A DNA stretch of 5,024 bases, from positions 1 to 5,024 of the forward strand of contig SLNU01000167.1 in NCBI GenBank assembly GCA_007132865.1, given 5' to 3'. Made by a program: the position numbers and the translations under genes. The notes below the pieces were generated by a model. That model saw nothing but the letters and a program-made list of their open reading frames with translations. It did no database searches and had not been told where the DNA came from. The DNA is from Bacteroidales bacterium (GTDB taxonomy: Bacteria; Bacteroidota; Bacteroidia; Bacteroidales; UBA7960). This document shows, in pieces, positions 1 through 5,024 of the stretch. The stretch's first letter is position 1. Each line of letters opens with the position of its first letter.

Positions 1-153
1 AACCTTTACGCGGTGGAGGGCATGAACCATAAGGAGATCGGGGAGGCCCTGGGGCTTTCTGAGTCCACTTCCCGCTCAAACCTGTCCAGGGCAAGGGCCC
101 TGTTGCAGGAGAAAATTAAAAAGGAAGTACGCCTGTCAGATAAGGCAGTTTAA
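1..153 (+). CDS. ECF-type RNA polymerase sigma factor, C-terminal part (5' end outside the window)
   Basis: The frame is open from base 1 and gives 50 residues ending at a TAA stop. The visible part is the region sigma-4 helix-turn-helix: NLYAVEGMNHKEIGEALGLS is followed by a recognition helix (ESTSRSNLSRARALLQEKI). This region normally contacts the -35-type promoter element and recruits RNA polymerase core. The wording (NLYAxEG, HKEIGEALGLSE, S-LSRARxLLQ) is what I know from ECF sigma factors of Bacteroidota. Regions sigma-2 and the start codon lie upstream and are not visible. The tail after the helix is short and basic (KKEVRLSDKAV). The next gene starts 8 bp after the stop, so the two are probably co-transcribed, and ECF factors are often paired with a membrane regulator encoded next door. 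The ECF assignment is strong; the target genes and the inducing signal are unknown. Confidence 0.9.
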   Translation, partial: NLYAVEGMNHKEIGEALGLSESTSRSNLSRARALLQEKIKKEVRLSDKAV

Positions 154-161
154 TTTAAGTC

Positions 162-1556
162 ATGTCAAACTGGGATCTTTTTGATAAGGAAATACGGCAG
201 CGGTTCGAAAGTTTCGAACCTGAACCGCCTGCTGCCGTATGGTCTGCCATCGAGCAGGGCCTTGTCACATCATCCCCACACAGGATTCTCGCCCCCTGGG
301 TTTACAGGGTGGCTGCGGCCATTGCGGTTTTGGCAGTGACGGGCTTTTCATACCTCTATTTTGTTTCCGGTGACCAGTATGTAAGGTCCCTCGCGGATCA
401 AAGGGTGCCTGCAGAGGTTTCCGATCCGTCAGTTGCCACACTGCCGCCTTCGGGGGATGTTGCCGTACCAACTGACGCTCATGTGCTTGCCGAAGCGGAA
501 ACCGTTTCCGGTTCAGCCGTAGGCGTGCCGGCTGGAATGGGGGGAGCAATTGCCCGGGTGCCCGGACAAGCTGTGGCTGAAGCTGGAACAGCTTTCGCGA
601 CGGATTTTCTGGCTGAAAACCAGCCCCGGTTTATGAATGGCATTGTGCCGGTTCTGGCATCCCATACGCATCCTTCGATGACCGTCCGCAGTACAAGCGA
701 CATTTGGAGCCACACAGACCTGCTGGCATTTACACCTGCCGCGTCTGCCAATGAGGGGGTTTTCTCCCTCGGGGCATTTCTTGCGCCACAGTATAACAAT
801 CGCAGGATTGCCAATGGAGGCGGACTGGCTTCATCGGGTGTTCCGTTTTCCTCGCTTGAGCAGGAAGCTTTAACGTATAGTTTCGGACTCATCGGTTCGA
901 TAAGGCTCGGCAAGCGCCTGACGGTACAAACGGGAGCCACCTATCTGAATGTGGCTCAGGTGGTCAAGGACATCAACGCCCTGGCGCACCCGGAAAGAAT
1001 GGAATTTTATGACCCCAATGAGTTGCCGGACTTTGGCCATCCGCAAAATATCGCCACCTCGCTGGGTACAATAAACTTCAACGATGCCACCCTGTATTTT
1101 GAAGACCTGGGATCCAACCGCGTGGAAACCACCAAATGGCCGCTGGACATTCCCGAGCCCAAATTGCTGGAGGCCCTCGGACTTGGATTGACGCAGCGTT
1201 TCAGCTTTGTGGAGGTGCCGGTCATTTTCCGCTACACCCTTTATGAAAGACAGCTTGGCCTGCATCTTAAGGCAGGGTTTGCCGCAAATTTCCTGGTGAA
1301 CAATGAGGTCCTGCTCGTTTCAGATACACACAAGGGGGTTGTCGGACAGACTGCCGGACTGAGAGACCACTATTATTCCGGGATCGGCGGATTGGTTGTG
1401 ACCCTTCCGCTCTCACAAAGAATGCAGCTTTTCGTAGAGCCCACGGCACAGGTATTCCTGAACCCGATGGGGCGTGAAGACAGCACGACCGCTTCCACCT
1501 TAAAGGCCTTCCCCTATAATTTCTCGGTTTACTCCGGATTGGCTTACCGCTTCTGA
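162..1556 (+). CDS. Membrane-anchored outer-membrane beta-barrel-like protein; possible anti-sigma partner of the upstream sigma factor
   Basis: This 464-residue protein has three visible parts. Residues 1-41 form a polar, acidic stub (DLFDKEIRQRFESFEPEPPAAVW), a pattern seen in Bacteroidota proteins that follow ECF sigma genes. Residues 43-68 form one hydrophobic segment (APWVYRVAAAIAVLAVTGFSYLY-like), read as an inner-membrane anchor. Residues 70-195 are an Ala/Val/Pro/Ser-rich linker of low complexity. From about residue 200 to the end there are alternating amphipathic strands (SLGAFLAPQYNNR; KRLTVQTGATYLNV; FVEVPVIFRYTL; LGLHLKAGFAANFLV; MQLFVEPTAQVFLNP) and a C-terminal aromatic ending (YSGLAYRF), typical of Bacteroidota outer-membrane beta-barrel families. 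The ATG at 162 is 8 bp after the sigma stop; no strong Shine-Dalgarno is seen, as is usual in this phylum. The anti-sigma role is inferred from the stub, the anchor and the operon position only. No zinc-binding HxxxCxxC motif is present. An ordinary barrel protein of unknown function is the alternative. Confidence 0.8.
   Translation: MSNWDLFDKEIRQRFESFEPEPPAAVWSAIEQGLVTSSPHRILAPWVYRVAAAIAVLAVTGFSYLYFVSGDQYVRSLADQRVPAEVSDPSVATLPPSGDVAVPTDAHVLAEAETVSGSAVGVPAGMGGAIARVPGQAVAEAGTAFATDFLAENQPRFMNGIVPVLASHTHPSMTVRSTSDIWSHTDLLAFTPAASANEGVFSLGAFLAPQYNNRRIANGGGLASSGVPFSSLEQEALTYSFGLIGSIRLGKRLTVQTGATYLNVAQVVKDINALAHPERMEFYDPNELPDFGHPQNIATSLGTINFNDATLYFEDLGSNRVETTKWPLDIPEPKLLEALGLGLTQRFSFVEVPVIFRYTLYERQLGLHLKAGFAANFLVNNEVLLVSDTHKGVVGQTAGLRDHYYSGIGGLVVTLPLSQRMQLFVEPTAQVFLNPMGREDSTTASTLKAFPYNFSVYSGLAYRF
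192..240 (+). repeat. Nested perfect inverted repeats inside the 5' coding region of the barrel gene
   Basis: The outer arms are ATACGGCAGC (192-201) and GCTGCCGTAT (231-240), perfectly complementary over 10 bp. Immediately inside the left arm lies a second, perfect 19-nt inverted repeat, GGTTCGAAAGTTTCGAACC (202-220), with 9-bp arms around a single central base. A 10-nt unpaired segment (221-230) sits on the 3' side and itself contains GAACCG (222-227), which can compete for pairing with CGGTTC (201-206). In RNA the inner hairpin would have 8 bp and an AGT loop. The structure covers codons 11-27 of the downstream gene. It could be a translation-control hairpin separating expression of the sigma factor from its partner, or a DNA-binding dyad. 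The pairing is seen directly; the function is inferred. Confidence 0.75.
496..510 (+). repeat. 15-nt palindrome within the linker-coding region
   Basis: CGGAAAC, one central base, then GTTTCCG: perfect 7-bp arms. It lies in the part of the barrel gene that encodes the low-complexity periplasmic linker, where codon choice is presumably loose. A similar hairpin, AAGCTG-GAA-CAGCTT, follows at 580-594. Either could be a chance occurrence in a 5 kb window; no function is claimed. Confidence 0.35.
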
Positions 1557-1571
1557 TCTGCTTGTCCGGGA

Positions 1572-2321
1572 TTAAGGCATTCTGCCCACCGGCATCAGGT
1601 ATAGCACCCGCAATTCATCATCCAGATTCAGAATTTCTTCCACCTCTTCGTCACGGTATGCCCCGATAACCACCGTTCCAAGGTCCAGCGCAGCGGCCTG
1701 CAGGTGGACGTTCTGGGAGGCATGCCCGATTTCATTGTGCACATAGCGGATTCCCCTTTCCCCATACCGACCGGTCGTACGATCAAAATCTGCCGCAAAG
1801 ATCAGCACGGCGCCTCCGTCAGAGATCATGGACTGGCTGAGGCAGGCCCTGGCCAGTTCGGCAGCCGGTGCACCCTCCCTGAGGAACTCCAGTGCATTGT
1901 CGGCAGGCAGGTAGTGATAAATGCCTGCCTTGAGGCCTTCCACATTATTGACCATCAGGAATATTTCAAGCGGGAAAGTGGCCCCGGCAGATGGTGCCGT
2001 ACGGAATCCCCTTTCGTTGGTAAAGCCCTGGGCCGACCACAGGAGTTGGGAGACCTCGGTTTGGCTTAGGGGCGCATCGCGATAGGAACGGATGGAGCGG
2101 CGCAGGCTGAGGGCCTCTGTAAGGCTCATGCCCCCACTGGTGGTTGGATCGGGAAGTGTGATCATACTGCCTGGGTTTAAATTTGAATAATCAATTGCCT
2201 CATTCGCATTTCCGGCAGCCGGGCCGGATGAGGGGGTGACCGTTCTCAAGCTGACAGCCAACACAATGGCCACAAGGATGACGAACCCGAATATGGCCAG
2301 GGCTTTTGCGTACTTCTTCAT
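1572..2321 (-). CDS. Membrane-anchored nitroreductase-family (SagB/ThcOx-like) FMN oxidoreductase
   Basis: This 249-residue protein starts at the ATG at 2321. Residues 5-25 (AKALAIFGFVILVAIVLAVSL) form a signal anchor after a short basic KK start, with no lipobox cysteine. A flexible Ser/Pro/Gly linker runs to about residue 55. The rest is a nitroreductase fold: SLRRSIRSYRDAPLSQTEVSQ at 72-92 (FMN phosphate-binding Arg/Ser), LLWSAQG at 93-99, RTAPSAGATFPLEIFLMV at 107-124 (the PSAGAxxPLE signature of SagB/ThcOx relatives), IRYVHNEIGHASQNVHLQA at 191-209 (GHxxQN motif) and a C-terminal LMPVGRMP. The family uses FMN for two-electron chemistry, including azoline oxidation in peptide biosynthesis and reduction of nitro groups or quinones. 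I see no precursor peptide or cyclodehydratase here, so a thiazole/oxazole role is unsupported and the substrate is unknown. An in-frame TTG 10 codons upstream (2351) is unlikely to be the start because it overlaps the promoter. The gene converges on the barrel gene with a 15-bp gap and no clear terminator. Confidence 0.88.
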   Translation of the reverse strand: MKKYAKALAIFGFVILVAIVLAVSLRTVTPSSGPAAGNANEAIDYSNLNPGSMITLPDPTTSGGMSLTEALSLRRSIRSYRDAPLSQTEVSQLLWSAQGFTNERGFRTAPSAGATFPLEIFLMVNNVEGLKAGIYHYLPADNALEFLREGAPAAELARACLSQSMISDGGAVLIFAADFDRTTGRYGERGIRYVHNEIGHASQNVHLQAAALDLGTVVIGAYRDEEVEEILNLDDELRVLYLMPVGRMP

Positions 2322-2348
2322 ATCATAAAATTTTATGGGTTTGCAGAA

Positions 2349-2356
2349 CAAAGATA
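2349..2356 (-). promoter_or_regulatory. Bacteroidota-type -7 promoter element for the nitroreductase-like gene
   Basis: On the minus strand these bases read TATCTTTG, a perfect match to the Bacteroidota housekeeping -7 consensus TAnnTTTG. Transcription would begin roughly 5-8 bases downstream, near 2341-2344, giving a leader of about 20 bases before the ATG at 2321. No TTTG-like -33 element is seen at the usual 19-23 base distance. The position argues against the upstream TTG start, which would fall inside the promoter itself. Confidence 0.65.
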
Positions 2357-2387
2357 TGTTTTCCGTTAAACCTGTGGTGTTTTCTTT

Positions 2388-2406
2388 AATTATTAAGAAT
2401 TATTAA
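2388..2406. repeat. Tandem AT-rich direct repeat between the divergent promoters
   Basis: AATTATTAA occurs at 2388-2396 and again at 2398-2406, separated by one G, so the period is 10 bases, close to one helical turn. It sits between the two divergent -7 elements. It could act as an UP-like or bent AT tract serving either promoter, or be a consequence of the AT-rich composition of this spacer. Confidence 0.45.
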
Positions 2407-2444
2407 AAATATTTTGGCCCGACAGGTAAATTTTTTAATTAAAC

Positions 2445-2452
2445 TACCTTTG
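2445..2452 (+). promoter_or_regulatory. Bacteroidota-type -7 promoter element for the fusion flavoprotein gene
   Basis: TACCTTTG matches the TAnnTTTG consensus exactly. The predicted transcription start is around 2457-2460, giving a leader of about 25 bases before the ATG at 2484. A TTTG exists at 2413-2416 but is 28 bases upstream of the -7 element, longer than the usual spacing, so the -33 element is weak or absent. A perfect 10-bp palindrome TTTAATTAAA (2434-2443) abuts the element on the upstream side. Dependence on an activator is possible. Confidence 0.7.
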
Positions 2453-2461
2453 CGGGGCAAA
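2449..2461 (+). promoter_or_regulatory. Operator-like dyad over the -7 element and transcription start
   Basis: TTTGC (2449-2453) and GCAAA (2457-2461) are perfectly complementary around a GGG centre. The left arm uses the last bases of the -7 element and the right arm covers the predicted start of transcription. A bound repressor here would block initiation. The symmetry is seen; the regulatory role is only inferred, and 5-bp arms can arise by chance. Confidence 0.35.
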
Positions 2462-2483
2462 TCCTTAAATAGCATAGAGTTCC

Positions 2484-5024
2484 ATGCATAAAATAACCAA
2501 GCATCCGATTATAGATATCAGGGAACGGCCCAAACAGACTTTTAAATACAATGGTGCCACAGTGGAAGGAGACCAGGGTTTTACCATTGCGGCCGCCTTG
2601 CACCAGGCCGGTTTTCCCATACACAGCCACAGCCTGAAAAACCGCAGTCGCAGCCTGGAATGCGGGATTGGGAAATGCGGGGCCTGTGAAATGCTGGTCG
2701 ACGGGGAAGTGAAGCGGATCTGCATCACATTGGTGGATGGCGTAGGGGATGTGGCCGAGATTCCCCATGACTACGTGGCCAAAGCATCCGACTATAAGAA
2801 AAAGGAAGCCCTGACGGTTTACAAGACCGATGTGGTGATTGTGGGCGCGGGTCCGGCCGGCCTTGCCACCCGGGAGATTCTGAATGAGAACGGGGTGAGC
2901 AATATCGTGGTGGACAGCAACAGCGAGATTGGCGGACAGTTTAACATGCAGACGCATCAGTTTTTCTTTTTTGAGAAGGAAAAGAAATATGGCGGACTGC
3001 GTGGGTTTGAGATTTCCAAATTGCTGGCAGGCGACAACCATGACGGCATTGTACTGGACAGCACGGTATGGGATGTGTTCGAGGGGAACCGGGTGGCGGT
3101 AAAAAACTTCAAAACCCAGGAGATCTTTTATATCGATTGCCGGCATTTTGTGGTGGCCTCCGGGGCGGTGCCATTTTTGCCCACTTTCCACAACGATGAC
3201 CTGCCAGGGGTGTTCACTGCTGCCGTGATCCAGAAAATGATGAATACCGAACTGACGCTGCTGGGCCGCAACGTGCTCACGGTCGGTGCCGGCAACATCG
3301 GATACCTTACCAGCTACCAGCTTACCCAGGCCGGGGCAAAAGTGAAAGCCATCATCGAGGCCATGCCCCATGAGGGCGGCTTTCCGGTCCAGGCCAACAG
3401 GGTGCGCCGCCTGGGCATTCCCATCCTGCTCTCGCATATGATTCTGGAGGCCCTTCCCAATGAGAAGGGAGACGGGATCCGCGGGGCGGTGCTTGCGGAA
3501 GCAAAGAATTTCAAGCCCATACCGGGTACTGAAAAGGTGATCGACGGCATCGATGCCATCAACATCTGCACCGGACTGATGCCCGATGATGCGCTGCTGG
3601 AAAAGGGGCGGGATATGTTCGGGCGCCGTTGCTACGGGGCAGGAGATGCCATACGGATCGGGGAGGGGACCAGTGCCGTATTGCGCGGAAAACAGGTGGC
3701 CTATGAGATCCTGGAGAACATGCAGCAACGCTATGACTATGACGAATACCTTCAGGTGTCAAAAGAATACATCGACTCCCAGCAACACCCGGTGAAAGTG
3801 ATCGAAGGGCCCTATATGCCCGACGAAGCCCGTATGGACAAGCCGTTCGTGCTGATCGACTGCATCTATGGCTTTGCCTGCAACCCCTGTGCTTTCGCCT
3901 GCAAGTACGGGGCCATTACCAAATCCTCCACCAGCACCGTGCCGGCCATCGACTTTGAGAAGTGTGTCGGCTGCATGGATTGCGTATACCAATGCCCCGG
4001 CCTGGCGATCTTCGGCTACAACCTGAAAAAAGGCACATTCTTCCTGCCCATTGAATTCGATATGCAGGAGGGCGAAGAGGTGTACCTGGTTGACAACCAT
4101 GCCAAAATACTAGGGGAAGGCAGGATCCAGCGTGTGCTGCGCAAGCCCAACCTGACCCATGTGGCCAGGGTACAGGCAGAGAACATGGACAGGGAAAGTC
4201 AGTTGCAGGTCAGGGGCTTTGTACCGAAAAGCGATTACCCCGAAAAACTTGCGCTCCTGCCGCACAGCGAGAAGGTCGACTCCGGCTACTTCATGTGCCA
4301 TTGTGATGATGTGGGCTTCGAGGATGTGCTGGAGGTGATCGGCGACAGGAAATTCGTTTCCGTGGAGGAGATCAAACATACCACCCATTTGGGCATGGGC
4401 CCCTGTCGCGGCAAGCGCTGCATACAGCGTCTGAAGATGAATCTCAGACCCCTTGGGGTTCGACTGATCGGAGGGTCTACCCCCCGGGCACCCATGTCGA
4501 ACCAGATCAGCATCGGGGAGCTTTACCCTTCAGAAGCACACAACAAGGTAATCACCCACCCAGCGGGCAGGCAAAGGCGCATTGTGGAGACCAGGGCCCT
4601 GATTGCCGGTGGCGGGATAGGCGGCAGCTCCCTTTTTCGCTTCCTGTCTGAGGAGGGCTATGAGCCGGTGATGATCAATTCCGGTTTCGGGGGCTCCTGG
4701 CGCAACATTGCCGGCGGGAGGCCGGTGTTCAGTCTGCCTGAACTTACAGATATCGCCCGCCACAACCTGGAGATGTTCGGAGAGCTTTCCGAAAAAGGGG
4801 AGATCGACTTCCGGCTGATCAACTATGTCACCTTTGCACATGATGAGGCCATGTACAAGGCCCTGGAAGAGTCCATGGCCTGGCAGAAAGCCGTCATGCT
4901 CAAGCCCGCCCAGTTCGCCAGTGAAATCTCCCCCTTCTTCAATGCCTCCAACGACAAATACCTGGCGGCCTTGAAAACCAGTGAATGCTGGCAGGCCACC
5001 CCTGGCAAGGTGATCGAGGTGCTG
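2484..5024 (+). CDS. Multidomain iron-sulfur flavoprotein dehydrogenase: fused HcnA/HcnB-like, ferredoxin and HcnC/LhpB-like modules (3' end outside the window)
   Basis: The frame runs unbroken for 847 codons to the window edge. The ATG at 2484 is the first possible start because an in-frame TAG lies at 2475-2477. Domains in order: residues 18-98, a [2Fe-2S] Fer2_4 ferredoxin (C60, C65, C68, C80); residues 114-410, an FAD/NAD reductase with GAGPAG at 121-126, IGGQ at 149-152, a second dinucleotide fold GAGNIG at 268-273 followed by E292 (suggesting NAD rather than NADP), and YGAGDA at 384-389; residues 456-512, a two-cluster ferredoxin segment (C460, C466, C469, C473; C494, C497, C500, C504-P); residues 602-650, a BFD-type [2Fe-2S] site (C605, C607, C641, C646); from residue 702, a DAO-type FAD domain (GGGIGG at 709-714, then GGSWRNIAGG). 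In relatives (HcnABC, opine oxidases, D-hydroxyproline dehydrogenase, archaeal proline dehydrogenase) the DAO module oxidises a C-N bond and the Fe-S/FAD modules carry the electrons away. The DAO domain is cut and probably needs over 200 further residues. The substrate is unknown. No signal peptide is seen, so it is presumably cytoplasmic. Confidence 0.92.
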   Translation, partial: MHKITKHPIIDIRERPKQTFKYNGATVEGDQGFTIAAALHQAGFPIHSHSLKNRSRSLECGIGKCGACEMLVDGEVKRICITLVDGVGDVAEIPHDYVAKASDYKKKEALTVYKTDVVIVGAGPAGLATREILNENGVSNIVVDSNSEIGGQFNMQTHQFFFFEKEKKYGGLRGFEISKLLAGDNHDGIVLDSTVWDVFEGNRVAVKNFKTQEIFYIDCRHFVVASGAVPFLPTFHNDDLPGVFTAAVIQKMMNTELTLLGRNVLTVGAGNIGYLTSYQLTQAGAKVKAIIEAMPHEGGFPVQANRVRRLGIPILLSHMILEALPNEKGDGIRGAVLAEAKNFKPIPGTEKVIDGIDAINICTGLMPDDALLEKGRDMFGRRCYGAGDAIRIGEGTSAVLRGKQVAYEILENMQQRYDYDEYLQVSKEYIDSQQHPVKVIEGPYMPDEARMDKPFVLIDCIYGFACNPCAFACKYGAITKSSTSTVPAIDFEKCVGCMDCVYQCPGLAIFGYNLKKGTFFLPIEFDMQEGEEVYLVDNHAKILGEGRIQRVLRKPNLTHVARVQAENMDRESQLQVRGFVPKSDYPEKLALLPHSEKVDSGYFMCHCDDVGFEDVLEVIGDRKFVSVEEIKHTTHLGMGPCRGKRCIQRLKMNLRPLGVRLIGGSTPRAPMSNQISIGELYPSEAHNKVITHPAGRQRRIVETRALIAGGGIGGSSLFRFLSEEGYEPVMINSGFGGSWRNIAGGRPVFSLPELTDIARHNLEMFGELSEKGEIDFRLINYVTFAHDEAMYKALEESMAWQKAVMLKPAQFASEISPFFNASNDKYLAALKTSECWQATPGKVIEVL

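Noticed and set aside
1557..1590. Possible bidirectional terminator between the convergent stops
   Set aside because: Only a 4-bp stem (GGCA-TTC-TGCC at 1576-1586) is present, it lies inside the last codons of the minus-strand gene, and no U-tract follows.
1704..2069. Plus-strand open frame of 121 codons across the nitroreductase-like gene
   Set aside because: It is the complement of the conserved FMN-binding region of the minus-strand gene and has no recognisable motif.
2322..2351. Upstream in-frame TTG start that would add ten residues to the nitroreductase-like protein
   Set aside because: The TTG overlaps the -7 promoter element at 2349-2356, so it would not be in the transcript. The ATG at 2321 directly precedes a normal signal-anchor start (MKKYAKALA).
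2413..2416. TTTG as the -33 element of the fusion-gene promoter
   Set aside because: The 28-base gap to the -7 element is longer than the usual 19-23 bases, so it was not counted as a paired element.
3546..3557. GGCATCGATGCC palindrome in the fusion gene
   Set aside because: About one 12-bp perfect palindrome is expected by chance in a window of this length, and it lies in ordinary coding sequence.
2439..3728. Long open frame on the minus strand (429 codons) opposite the fusion gene
   Set aside because: The plus strand encodes a protein with ordered, recognisable cofactor motifs throughout this stretch. The minus-strand translation has no recognisable domain and begins inside the fusion gene; it also runs through the plus-strand promoter. 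It is an antisense shadow of GC-rich codons.
3759..4841. Further minus-strand open frames of about 60-115 codons
   Set aside because: They all lie opposite the iron-sulfur and flavin domains of the plus-strand gene and show no domain, promoter or start context of their own.

Overview
The window most likely comes from a member of the Bacteroidota with fairly GC-rich coding DNA. Three things point there. The first gene ends in a region-4 helix-turn-helix typical of ECF sigma factors of that phylum. The second gene has the phylum's common layout of a short cytoplasmic stub, one membrane helix and a C-terminal outer-membrane beta-barrel. Both promoters in the divergent intergenic region carry a perfect Bacteroidota -7 element (TAnnTTTG), and none of the starts has a strong Shine-Dalgarno sequence. 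I cannot assign a genus.

Layout, left to right. (1) Positions 1-153, plus strand: the C-terminal 50 residues of an ECF sigma factor. (2) Positions 162-1556, plus strand: a 464-residue membrane-anchored beta-barrel protein only 8 bp downstream, very probably in the same operon and possibly the envelope partner of the sigma factor. Its early codons contain a nested, near-perfect inverted repeat (192-240), the least expected nucleotide-level signal in the window. (3) Positions 1572-2321, minus strand: a membrane-anchored nitroreductase/SagB-like flavoprotein, convergent with gene 2 and separated from it by 15 bp. (4) Positions 2322-2483: a short AT-rich divergent promoter region with one promoter facing each way. 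(5) Positions 2484-5024, plus strand, open at the window edge: at least 847 residues of a multidomain iron-sulfur flavoprotein. Its domain order is [2Fe-2S] ferredoxin, FAD/NAD reductase, [4Fe-4S] ferredoxin pair, BFD-type [2Fe-2S], then the start of a DAO-type FAD oxidase/dehydrogenase.

The last gene is the main metabolic feature. It joins in one chain the parts that are usually separate subunits in HcnABC (hydrogen cyanide synthase), opine oxidases, D-hydroxyproline dehydrogenase and the archaeal four-subunit dye-linked L-proline dehydrogenase. The natural reading is a self-contained amino-acid or imino-acid dehydrogenase with its own internal electron wire. The substrate cannot be read from this window. 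The sigma/barrel pair, the nitroreductase-like gene and the fusion gene have no evident common pathway; the divergent promoters allow but do not prove co-regulation of the last two. I saw no tRNA, rRNA, CRISPR array, insertion sequence or convincing intrinsic terminator, and no gene-free stretch longer than about 160 bases.
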